A stretch of DNA of 64,000 nucleotides. It comes from an uncultured Corynebacterium sp. (GTDB lineage: Bacteria; Actinomycetota; Actinomycetes; Mycobacteriales; Mycobacteriaceae). Both the position numbers and the translations under genes were made by a program. Shown here one piece after another: positions 43,317-51,301 of the stretch. The stretch lies in the NCBI RefSeq assembly GCF_946222305.1, contig NZ_CAMIHZ010000002.1, positions 77,644 through 141,643 on the forward strand, written 5' to 3'. Numbering within the stretch: position 1 is the stretch's first letter; each line of letters opens with the position of its first letter. The notes under the pieces were generated by a model. It made no database searches. It was not told the origin of the DNA and saw only the letters and a program-made list of their open reading frames with translations.

Positions 43317-46037
43317 TTGATAACCGCCCTTTCTGCAGTCCTCACGGCCTTGGCGATCTTCATCCTGCCCGGTGCCGTGGTGGGATGGTGCGCCGGCATG
43401 CGCGTGCCATGGGCTGCCGCCACCGGCGTGGCGATCACTGCCGGTGTGTGGAGCGTTTTGGCCTGGTGGTACGGCGACCACGGCATCGCTGTGACCTTCG
43501 AATCGTTGCTACGCGGTACTGCGGTCGTGGCAGCGGTGGGGTTGTTGTGGCGCGTGGCGTGGAAGTTCACCAGTTGGTGGCGTGGTCGCCGGGCGCGGCA
43601 ACTGGAACGCGAACTGCTTCCTCGGGCGGAGCTGGAAAGGCGCCAACAGTGGTGGCGTAGTGGGCAGATCAAACGGTGGCTGCGTTCCCCGCGCCGCCAC
43701 GGAGGTCTGCTGGATCCAGTGTGGATCGCGCCGCTGGCCGGGGTTATCGCGGGCTTCACGCTCGTCACGCAGCGCGTGATGGATGTCATAGAAGGCAGAC
43801 CAGACGGGCTGAAGGATGTCTTCCAAGGGTGGGATGTTCACTGGCATGCCTCGGTGCTGCGCTTCATTCAAGAAACCGGAGTGGCCAGCTCCGTTCGGAT
43901 GGGTGAGCTGCAGAACATCGAGACACACAAGCCCTTGTTCTATCCCACCGGATTCCACACAATGGGCGCGGCCTTGCAGGACTATGCGAACCTGCAACCA
44001 GTTGAGGCGCTCAATGTCATTTCCGCGGTACTGCCGGCGCTGGGCATGACCATTTCGGCAGCTTTCTTGGCATGGATCATGGTGGGCCGCCGCGGCCTGG
44101 TGGGCACCCTGGCCGCCGGGTTGGCTCCCGTCGCCGTGGCAGGTGTGTTCCCCGTGTTTTACGTGGAGTATTACACCGGCGCATGGCCGAACATGTCCGC
44201 GCTGGCCATGATTGGTATCGGGGCGGCAGCCCTGATCAAGGTGCCGGAACGCCCTATCACCATTCCCGCTGCGGCACTGACATTCGCCGGGGTGGGTGCC
44301 ATTCACCCATCCGCGATGCCGGTAGTCGCGGTGATTGTCGTCCTGTGGTGGTTGCTGTGGAAGCTATTCGTGCCTACCGTGCAGCAGCGCAAGAAGAAGG
44401 GACTCGTCCCAGGCCTGCTGATCCGTCTCAAGGACATGCTGTCGTTGGGCGTGGCCGCCGTCCTCGGCGGTACATTGATGCTGCCGCAGTGGATTGTGGG
44501 CAGTGGCCAGGCCGGAGAGGTCAGCGAGTTCAACAAGCGACAGGTTCCGGACTACGGAGATGCCTGGCAGCGTGTGCTGGAACTGCAATCCCGAGCTAAC
44601 TACTACGCACCCACCCAGTGGTGGGTAATCGTGGGTGCTATTGCGGGTGCAGTGGTGCTGCTGTTGTGGCGTCGAAACATTTGGGCTGCAGCGGTAACCG
44701 GTTTGCTCGCTGCAGTTGGCGCCTACAGCCTGAAGCACTTCGATGGGCCGGCGGGCGCAGTAGCGGGATTCCTGTCGGGTTTGAATTACAACTCGACGCA
44801 CCGGTTGTTCAACCCGCTGGCCTTAGTGGCGACTGCTTTGGCGGCCGTCGCGGCGGCTGCGGTGGTGCGGTTTGTTCTGGGGGGCTTTTTGCTCATTCCG
44901 GCTTTACGGCGACGCAGCGACGCGCGGCGCGTTAACCGTGGCCGTGGGTGGGTAGAGCGGACCTCCGGCTTCCTAGCAATTGCAACGTGCACCGGCATCG
45001 CTATTGGGCTGGTGCCGTTGACGCAAACGCCCATGGAAGACAAATACGCCTGGGCCGTGGGTGCATCCCGTGACGGGCGGATGGTCGGCCAGAAGGAACT
45101 GGGCGCGTTCGAGTGGCTTTCGCGCCAGCCGGGCGCTTACGAGGGCATCATTGCCAACAATTCCAATGAGGGCACGGGGTGGATGTATCCGTTGTACAAC
45201 TTGCCGTCGTTGCACCGCCACTTCCTTTTGGCGAAGACGCCCAAGGATTCCGCGACCCAGGCACTGCTGTGGCACCCCGACATTATTGGCGCGGGACTGT
45301 CCCCGAAGCCTGGTAGTGAGGCGGAAAGCATGCGGCAGTGGACGCCCGATACCGCGGGGATGAAGGGCGACCGCAGCGACTACGCAAATATTTCCGACTT
45401 CGCGGCGCGGGATTTGAACGTGAAGTACTACATCATTTCGCCGCCGTCGTTCTTCCCTTCGCAGAAGGACATTCAGGCTCAGGTCAAGGGGCTGTGGACG
45501 GCTCCTGGTTTGACGCCGGTATACAAGGACGGCGCGACGGCGATCTTCGCAGTGAATGCGAATTTGACCGATGCGGAACTCGCGAAGGCCCGCGAGAACG
45601 GTGAGTCGGAATCCCCGGACAAGTTGCCTGCCCTGCCGGAGGTGAAGTTCGACAAAAAGGCGAAGGATAAGCAGAAGTTCCATCGCCCGACGAAGTGGGA
45701 GCGCGATCTCGCGAAAGAAGACGCTGCGGCTGCGACGGAAAAGTCAGCGAAAGAGGGCAAGCCGGGAGATAAGCCTGCAGCGGGTGCCCCGGAGTCGATT
45801 GGAGGAGAAGGCGGAAACGGGCCTGGAGTTCCAGAAGCACCAGCAGCTCCAGCGCCCGCACCGGCTGCGCCCTATGCGCCGGCACCGGCACCGGCGCCTG
45901 CACCACAGGTTCCGGTGGCCCCGCCTTACCCGGGCTGGCAGGCTCCGCCACCGGCATACAACGTCCCCGACCCTGGTTACGGAGCGCCCGGTGGTGGGCC
46001 ATACGCTCCGGGCGTGGGGCAGGGCTTCGGGTTCTAG
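43317..46037 (+). CDS. Large polytopic membrane protein (DUF6541-like) with Pro/Ala-rich tail
   Basis: A 906-residue membrane protein; it starts at TTG 43317 after GAGGAGA. At least nine hydrophobic spans lie in residues 1-590. A large soluble domain follows (about 590-790; NNSNEGTGWMYPLYNLPSLH), then a charged Lys/Asp stretch and a Pro/Ala-rich tail ending GVGQGFGF. The layout resembles actinobacterial GT-C-like or DUF6541 proteins, but I cannot confirm glycosyltransferase activity. It lies between truA and the ESX-4 genes. Its TAG overlaps the stop of the convergent neighbour (CTAG). The function is unknown; an envelope role is inferred. Confidence 0.7.
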   Translation: MITALSAVLTALAIFILPGAVVGWCAGMRVPWAAATGVAITAGVWSVLAWWYGDHGIAVTFESLLRGTAVVAAVGLLWRVAWKFTSWWRGRRARQLERELLPRAELERRQQWWRSGQIKRWLRSPRRHGGLLDPVWIAPLAGVIAGFTLVTQRVMDVIEGRPDGLKDVFQGWDVHWHASVLRFIQETGVASSVRMGELQNIETHKPLFYPTGFHTMGAALQDYANLQPVEALNVISAVLPALGMTISAAFLAWIMVGRRGLVGTLAAGLAPVAVAGVFPVFYVEYYTGAWPNMSALAMIGIGAAALIKVPERPITIPAAALTFAGVGAIHPSAMPVVAVIVVLWWLLWKLFVPTVQQRKKKGLVPGLLIRLKDMLSLGVAAVLGGTLMLPQWIVGSGQAGEVSEFNKRQVPDYGDAWQRVLELQSRANYYAPTQWWVIVGAIAGAVVLLLWRRNIWAAAVTGLLAAVGAYSLKHFDGPAGAVAGFLSGLNYNSTHRLFNPLALVATALAAVAAAAVVRFVLGGFLLIPALRRRSDARRVNRGRGWVERTSGFLAIATCTGIAIGLVPLTQTPMEDKYAWAVGASRDGRMVGQKELGAFEWLSRQPGAYEGIIANNSNEGTGWMYPLYNLPSLHRHFLLAKTPKDSATQALLWHPDIIGAGLSPKPGSEAESMRQWTPDTAGMKGDRSDYANISDFAARDLNVKYYIISPPSFFPSQKDIQAQVKGLWTAPGLTPVYKDGATAIFAVNANLTDAELAKARENGESESPDKLPALPEVKFDKKAKDKQKFHRPTKWERDLAKEDAAAATEKSAKEGKPGDKPAAGAPESIGGEGGNGPGVPEAPAAPAPAPAAPYAPAPAPAPAPQVPVAPPYPGWQAPPPAYNVPDPGYGAPGGGPYAPGVGQGFGF

Positions 46038-47020
46038 CGGTAGATCGAATGCCCGGCGGAGACTGGATGCATTCGGATACTGAAGTGAATCAGCTCGGCA
46101 GGGAGTTCCGGAGATCCGGCACGATTCGCTTCTTTTCTTGCGCATGGCGCAACTCCCTCATTTGTCGGTGAATCAACGTGGTTCGTTGTGGCGAGATCGC
46201 GCGGGCTTTTCAATACGCATCGGCCGGGTTCCGAGAAAAGTTCGATCATCGCATCCGACGCCGTCATGATGGTGGCCGGGACGGCTTCAGGCGGGGCCAC
46301 CACAATTCGGATCTGATTCGGATTCCACGCAGCACGCCATGCCGGTTCCAATTCATGCGCCTGCGACACGTTTTCCGCCCCGATCACGGTGAACAGGCCC
46401 GGCAGCCACTGCAGATGCTGGATCACCAAACGCTGCAGAGGAACGGGTCCCACCAGCACCACCGTGCTGCCTGCAACCGGGTAGATTTCTACCGCTCGGC
46501 CGTACCCATTGAGTCCCAAGAACCAGCCTGGTTCCGTAGGGACAGTGTAATCCGCGATGGACTGTGCCCCTTCCGCTACGGGTGTTTTTGTAGCCATCTG
46601 AACGGCCGAAGCGTGGGCCTCGATCTGCGTCAAGTGATCATGTGGAACCTCTACTGCAACCACTCCACACCCCGCGGCCGCATGCCTGAACCCACTTGCA
46701 GCCTCCGCGGGAATCGTGATTACGCAACGCCCCGGAACCTCCCCTCCGCCCAGCGCCCGAGCCCAGGTGGGAGCAGGGAGTTGGGAGAAGGTGGCGTCGG
46801 TGGGAAGAAAACCCGCACCCTCACACAACCTGGCGATATCCAACAAGCGACCCGATGTGGGGCGCCACAAATGCTGCGCTGGGGCGGTGAGGTAGAAATG
46901 CGTGCGCGTGGTCTCGTTGGCCTGATGCGCCCGTAGCCGAGCCCACCCGCCGCCGACCATGGTGGTGGCAGCGGTCAAGCCGCTCAGAGCTGTGGTTGTT
47001 AATGCCAATGCGTCCACCAT
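46034..47020 (-). CDS. ESX-4 locus protein, candidate EccE
   Basis: A 328-residue protein, divergent from eccB by 172 bp; the ATG at 47020 has GGAGGGGGAA upstream. A weakly hydrophobic N-terminus (TTTALSGLTAATTMVGGGWA) could be a membrane anchor. The remainder is soluble with segments such as GWFLGLNGYGRAVEIYPVAG and QLVIQHLQWLPGL-like strands. No motif was firmly recognised. Because it sits within the ESX-4 locus next to eccB, and some ESX-4 loci encode EccE, an EccE-like role is possible. That is inference from position; the sequence alone does not prove it. Confidence 0.4.
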   Translation of the reverse strand: MVDALALTTTALSGLTAATTMVGGGWARLRAHQANETTRTHFYLTAPAQHLWRPTSGRLLDIARLCEGAGFLPTDATFSQLPAPTWARALGGGEVPGRCVITIPAEAASGFRHAAAGCGVVAVEVPHDHLTQIEAHASAVQMATKTPVAEGAQSIADYTVPTEPGWFLGLNGYGRAVEIYPVAGSTVVLVGPVPLQRLVIQHLQWLPGLFTVIGAENVSQAHELEPAWRAAWNPNQIRIVVAPPEAVPATIMTASDAMIELFSEPGRCVLKSPRDLATTNHVDSPTNEGVAPCARKEANRAGSPELPAELIHFSIRMHPVSAGHSIYR

Positions 47021-47192
47021 CGGTGGTTCCCCCTCCGTTAAAAACCCTTGTGCTGGAAATCCCCAATTGCCAAGCAGGTTCTATTGAACCATGCGAAACT
47101 AGGTGGCGCTGGGGAATCGTCGCGCCGGGGGACAAAGGCGCGGTGACGACCAACGATTCAGGGGAATCAAGGGGACAGAAGGGGGAATAAGA

Positions 47193-48440
47193 ATGCGAAC
47201 CACCGGTTTGCAAGTATCGGGCGTGGGTTTTCTGCTGCGCCGTTTGGAGTTAGCACTAGTCATCGGGGATCCGCGGATGGCGCACGACCCGCTGCGCAGT
47301 CAACGCCGCGCCATTGCGGTCGGTATCCTGTTAAGCCTTCTCATCGCCGGTGGCGCCGTGATGCTGGCGTTGCTGCGACCACAACCCGCGGTGGGCGAGG
47401 CCGCGCTGGCGCAGGATGAAGCCGGCGGGCTTTATGTGCGCCTGGGGGAGGCGTTCCATCCGGTGACGAACGTGGCCTCCGCGCGGCTGATCACCCGCCA
47501 AACCGTCGAGCCAACCCGCACCACGTTCCAACAAATCCAGAAATTTCCGCATGGGCCCGCCATCGGCGTGCCCGCCGCACCGGAACTCACTCAAAGTCCC
47601 GCGGGGAAATGGATGGTCTGCGACGAAGGTGAAACCCAAGGGAAAGTCGTCGTAGCGCCCGACGCGAAACCATTTACCGCCGGCGTGCTTCGCTCGCCGA
47701 GTGGCGTATGGCTAGTCAACGGCACCGAACGCACCAAAGTGGATGAGCAAACCGCGCGGATCCTTGGAGTAGCCGAAAATAGGGTCTCCGAATTCATCAT
47801 TCAGCGGTTCAACCGCCTGCCGGATATCACCGGAAAACAGCTGCGCACGAACGCCCCATCCGGGCTATCGAAACCATTCCACCGCACCGGGCGGCTACTG
47901 GAAGCCGATGGTCGACTCTTCCTCACCCAACGCGGCGGAATCGTGGAACTCACCGGCCCGCGGCGCACTTACGCCGAAGCGCTCATCGGCACCGCACCTG
48001 TTCCCACAACCCTGGCAGCAGTCCTGGCCCAACCCAGCATCACCGCTGGTCCGCGCGCCCTTGGGAACATCCCGGAGCGCGCCGTCACCTTTGCCCCACC
48101 CGGTCGTTTGTGCGCCGGGCAGAACGGTTTGGTACAACCTGTCGGTCGCTTTCCTTCTTTGACCGACGCCACCACGCCCGGCTTCACGGGCCCACGCGGA
48201 ACCTCGGTAGTCCAGACCGAACGGGGCGTGGCGCTGATCAGTGAAACGGGTGTGCGCTACGCCCTGGGTTCCCACGCAGACATGCAGGCGCTGGGTTTCC
48301 GCGATCCAGTTCAGGTGCCGTGGCGGTTAATCGCAGCATTGCCTGAAGGCGGATTGCTTTCGGAAGCTAACGCCCGCGCCACAACCGCTGCGATGACCGC
48401 GAGCGCGAGGACCATGGCCAGCCCGAGCGGGACGCGGTAG
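47193..48440 (+). CDS. eccB: ESX-4 type VII secretion protein EccB
   Basis: Membrane-anchored periplasmic core component of the type VII secretion channel, 415 residues. The start at 47193 (MRTTGLQVSGVGFLLRRLEL) follows GGGGGAA; upstream in-frame sequence is not EccB-like. The typical N-terminal segment RMAHDPLRSQRRAIAVGILL is followed by a single membrane span (about 40-60) and a long periplasmic domain with repeated KWMVCDEG/GVWLVNGT-like strands. Its last 130 bases overlap the 3' end of mycP on the other strand. Slightly shorter than mycobacterial EccB. Confidence 0.88.
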   Translation: MRTTGLQVSGVGFLLRRLELALVIGDPRMAHDPLRSQRRAIAVGILLSLLIAGGAVMLALLRPQPAVGEAALAQDEAGGLYVRLGEAFHPVTNVASARLITRQTVEPTRTTFQQIQKFPHGPAIGVPAAPELTQSPAGKWMVCDEGETQGKVVVAPDAKPFTAGVLRSPSGVWLVNGTERTKVDEQTARILGVAENRVSEFIIQRFNRLPDITGKQLRTNAPSGLSKPFHRTGRLLEADGRLFLTQRGGIVELTGPRRTYAEALIGTAPVPTTLAAVLAQPSITAGPRALGNIPERAVTFAPPGRLCAGQNGLVQPVGRFPSLTDATTPGFTGPRGTSVVQTERGVALISETGVRYALGSHADMQALGFRDPVQVPWRLIAALPEGGLLSEANARATTAAMTASARTMASPSGTR

Positions 48441-49531
48441 TCAGCTACTTCGGGCACCGGTGGCTGGGCGGTGACGGTGGTGGCGAACCCGGGTTGTGGG
48501 GCGTGATTGCTTCTGCCCGCGTGGGCGTGATCTGTGATTCCGTTGCTAGCAGCCCCGCCACCAGCTTCTGGCCCGTCGGCCGCCCTATCGGCTGCCCCGT
48601 CGTCGCGCGCTAAATCCTCCCTGGTCGCGGCCACCTTTTCCACCGCTGCATGCACTGCGCGCGCCGGTGCGATGACTTTGACAGGTTGAGTTGTTGCACT
48701 ATCCGCGCCACCGGGGATCGCTGTGTTTTCCAGGAGGCTTCGGATTTGGGACGGGGTGGCGTCGGGCCAAAGTTCCCACAGCAAGGCGGCCGTGCCCGCA
48801 ACAATCGGGCTGGCGAAACTGGTGCCCTGGAAAGGGGCGGGATTGCCGACAATGGTGTGTGTGGTGCCGTCTGAGGTGCGGAGTTTGGCCGAAACGGGGC
48901 CGCCCGGCGCGTATAGGTCGATGTGGTCTGCGGGCATGGAATAATCCGCGGGAACGGTGCCGGCGTCCGGATTGGGGGAAGGTGGCGGGTTTGGTGTTGC
49001 GTTGGCCCGTTGCTCCACCGCGCCGATTGACATCACTTGGGGTAAAGCCGCGGGATACGCTGCCTGCCCGGGTTCGCATTGATCCTTATTGCCGGCGGAG
49101 GCCACCACCAGCGCGCCGGACTTCACCGCGCGGCCGATCGCCTCTCGCATCTCGGTCGTGTCCGAGCAAGCCACCATGGAGATGTTGATGATTTGGTTAT
49201 TGTCGCGCACCGCGCGGTCGATAGCCCGGACGAGGGTTTTCACGGTCCCATCGGAATCCTCGGGGCGCTCCGAATGCCGATACGCCGTGACGACCGCGCC
49301 GGGCGCGATGGTGCCGGCCACCGTCGCTACCGCCGTGCCGTGCAGGATGCAATGATCGCGATCACCCCGGGAAGTGGGAGTGGCAGAGCCCGTATCGATG
49401 ATCGCAATACTCACGCCGCGACCACTGGCAATCCCGTGCGTGTGCCCGAGGTCCACATCCAACGGCAGAGCCTTCCCACTGACGGGCTGCTCGCAGGGAT
49501 TGTGCGGTTTATCGTCGCGAATACCTACCAT
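48311..49531 (-). CDS. mycP: ESX-4 mycosin (subtilisin-like serine protease MycP) without a signal peptide
   Basis: Membrane-bound subtilase required for ESX function, 406 residues. The catalytic triad is Asp46 (IAIIDTGS), His64 (LHGTAVA) and Ser238 (QGTSFASPIVAG), with the oxyanion Asn148 (SAGNKD). A C-terminal membrane span (about 367-389) anchors it. Mycosins normally begin with a cleavable signal peptide, but this one starts MVGIRDDKPHNPCEQP and the frame cannot be extended: the codon four before ATG is the eccD stop (TAG, 49541-49543), in the same frame. The start has only a weak GGGGCGACC in front. The 3' end overlaps eccB convergently. Confidence 0.88.
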   Translation of the reverse strand: MVGIRDDKPHNPCEQPVSGKALPLDVDLGHTHGIASGRGVSIAIIDTGSATPTSRGDRDHCILHGTAVATVAGTIAPGAVVTAYRHSERPEDSDGTVKTLVRAIDRAVRDNNQIINISMVACSDTTEMREAIGRAVKSGALVVASAGNKDQCEPGQAAYPAALPQVMSIGAVEQRANATPNPPPSPNPDAGTVPADYSMPADHIDLYAPGGPVSAKLRTSDGTTHTIVGNPAPFQGTSFASPIVAGTAALLWELWPDATPSQIRSLLENTAIPGGADSATTQPVKVIAPARAVHAAVEKVAATREDLARDDGAADRAADGPEAGGGAASNGITDHAHAGRSNHAPQPGFATTVTAQPPVPEVADYRVPLGLAMVLALAVIAAVVARALASESNPPSGNAAINRHGT

Positions 49532-49540
49532 GGTCGCCCC

Positions 49541-50710
49541 CTAGCTTCCGATACCCAATTGCCGGATTGCGGCGAAGAGCCCCGTGGTGTGCAGCGCCAG
49601 CGGGACCATCACCGCGAAAGCTAGGGTTTCCACCCAATCGATGATCCGCCCGATCATGGGCGATTTCACTTGCCACGCGGGCACCGCCACCAGGGCGAAG
49701 ACTAGGAACCCCCAGGGCACCAGCAGTGCCAGCCACAAGGCGGTTGCGGCGGAAAGTGATGTCACCGCAATCGCGTGGATTGGGCGCGTGCCCCGGCTGC
49801 TCACACCGATCACGACGACAGCCACCAGCAAGGCGCAGGTCCATTTATCGGGCGCACTATTCCACGGCGCTAGCTGCACCACGCATGCAGCGATCGCGAT
49901 ACATAACCCCACGACGAGCGCGGAGTGCACCTCGATCACATTGCCCGCCCGGGTTTCCACCGGCTGTTGGAACACTCCCGTGGCGGGCACTCGCGGCAGC
50001 CGTATCCTGGCTAGCACGATCGCGAGCTGTCCAGCGTAGGCCAGACCCATTGCCGCGATGATCAACGTCAACCCAGGCCAGAAGTTCACCGCCGCCAGCG
50101 CCAGACATGTCAGGCTCACGATGCGGACGGGGCCTGATCGCCACACAAGCAAGGTTGCCATCACGCACCCCACCAGCACGTTTACGTTCAGCCCCACGCC
50201 CAGGCCCAAGAACGCGGCCACTATTGAGTACCGCTTGTCCCGCAGCGACGCTCCTGCTGCTAAGAACCCCGCTACCGTTGCCACTGCGAGGGCGATGATT
50301 GCGGTGGCATCGGCTGGGGATTCTTTTGTGGCGACGCCAAATTGCTCCCCACCGTGGAACGCCAGCGGGTGCCAGAGCGGAGTGGCTCTCAATGCGTAAA
50401 GCGCAGCGATCACGGCCATTATCCACACGGCTGGTGAGGCCCCCACATCGCCGCTGAGCTCCTCCACTGCCTCCGCCGGAGGCGCAGGCGTGGAGGCAAT
50501 CTCCAGCGTGAGCAGCTCGCCCGGGCGCACTCCGGCTTCCGCGAGGGTGTGCTCCGGGCGAATTCTGCCTACGGCTCGCCCTAACACCCAGTGCTGCCCA
50601 GGCTCGGGCGTGACGAGATGTGGAATGAGTTCAGCCACCGGAACGTGATCGGCAATGGCTGCATTGATCGTGGTGCCCTGGCTGGGCACGGAAATGCTTA
50701 ACGCCAGCAT
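49541..50710 (-). CDS. eccD: ESX-4 type VII secretion protein EccD
   Basis: Channel-forming membrane subunit, 389 residues. The start at 50710 (MLALSISVPSQGTTIN) has GAGGGGGA upstream; the longer open frame further up is not EccD-like. An N-terminal ubiquitin-like cytoplasmic domain (about 1-85, ending PGELLTLEIA) is followed by about eleven membrane spans. It ends LFAAIRQLGIGS. mycP follows nine bases later in the same reading frame, separated only by the TAG stop and three codons. Confidence 0.9.
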   Translation of the reverse strand: MLALSISVPSQGTTINAAIADHVPVAELIPHLVTPEPGQHWVLGRAVGRIRPEHTLAEAGVRPGELLTLEIASTPAPPAEAVEELSGDVGASPAVWIMAVIAALYALRATPLWHPLAFHGGEQFGVATKESPADATAIIALAVATVAGFLAAGASLRDKRYSIVAAFLGLGVGLNVNVLVGCVMATLLVWRSGPVRIVSLTCLALAAVNFWPGLTLIIAAMGLAYAGQLAIVLARIRLPRVPATGVFQQPVETRAGNVIEVHSALVVGLCIAIAACVVQLAPWNSAPDKWTCALLVAVVVIGVSSRGTRPIHAIAVTSLSAATALWLALLVPWGFLVFALVAVPAWQVKSPMIGRIIDWVETLAFAVMVPLALHTTGLFAAIRQLGIGS

Positions 50711-51069
50711 GAGTAAATCCCCCTCATTGTGCGCCCACCCCGTTTGTCCGCGTGGGGCGGACCTTTGGGCGCGTGTGGAAACTAACTGTAGCGGTATGCA
50801 CGGACACTCGCAGGAGGAATCCCTCAATCGGTCCGTGGGGTCCGTGGGGCGGGCAGCACCGCGTGTCTCGCTCACAGGGGAATCTCTCAAAACCCGTATG
50901 GAAGATTTTCGCAGCGAGACTCGGGGCGGCGTCAAAATAAAAAGAAGAAAGGACGTAGTGGCAGGTGGGCGCCACAGTCTTTTCCATGACAGAGAAGGGC
51001 ATACGGCCGACAGCGACGACAGACAGCGACAACGGAGAGCGACGGATTACGAGCGACAGCGACGAAAAA

Positions 51070-51119
51070 TGCAGCAGAACTCCAACAAAGAGGCGCGATT
51101 TTGTCGGAGTTCTGCTGCA
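51070..51119. promoter_or_regulatory. 20-bp inverted repeat with strong hairpin
   Basis: TGCAGCAGAACTCCAACAAA (51070-51089) and TTTGTCGGAGTTCTGCTGCA (51100-51119) are inverted copies with one mismatch, separated by ten bases. On the minus strand the hairpin is followed by TTTTTCG, so it could terminate or attenuate transcription toward eccD. Confidence 0.75.
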
Positions 51120-51143
51120 CTTTGGGGGAAACACAGGGCGAAG

Positions 51144-51184
51144 GGGCGACGAGCGCCGGGGTGAGCGGGCGACGAGTCCCGGGG
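51144..51184 (+). repeat. 18-bp direct repeats upstream of eccC
   Basis: GGGCGACGAGCGCCGGGG (51144-51161) recurs as GGGCGACGAGTCCCGGGG (51167-51184), with two mismatches. Confidence 0.7.
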
Positions 51185-51301
51185 GCGAGCGCGCAGCGAG
51201 CAGCCGAGCCCGCCATCACCGTTCAAGGTGCACGGAACGCAAACGCGTGCTAGAAATCGGAGGCAGGTCGGTTCAAAGAGGGGGAATCGGGGGATTTTCG
51301 C

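Larger units (their letters stand above)
50711..51301. other. Divergent eccD-eccC control region
   Basis: This 591-bp gap has no gene but is rich in structure. It contains five AGCGAC hexamers (51012, 51025, 51038, 51052, 51058), a 20-bp inverted repeat (51070-51119), and a pair of 18-bp direct repeats starting GGGCGACGAG (51144 and 51167). It should hold the promoters for eccD-mycP and for eccC. No -35/-10 pair was chosen. Confidence 0.6.
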
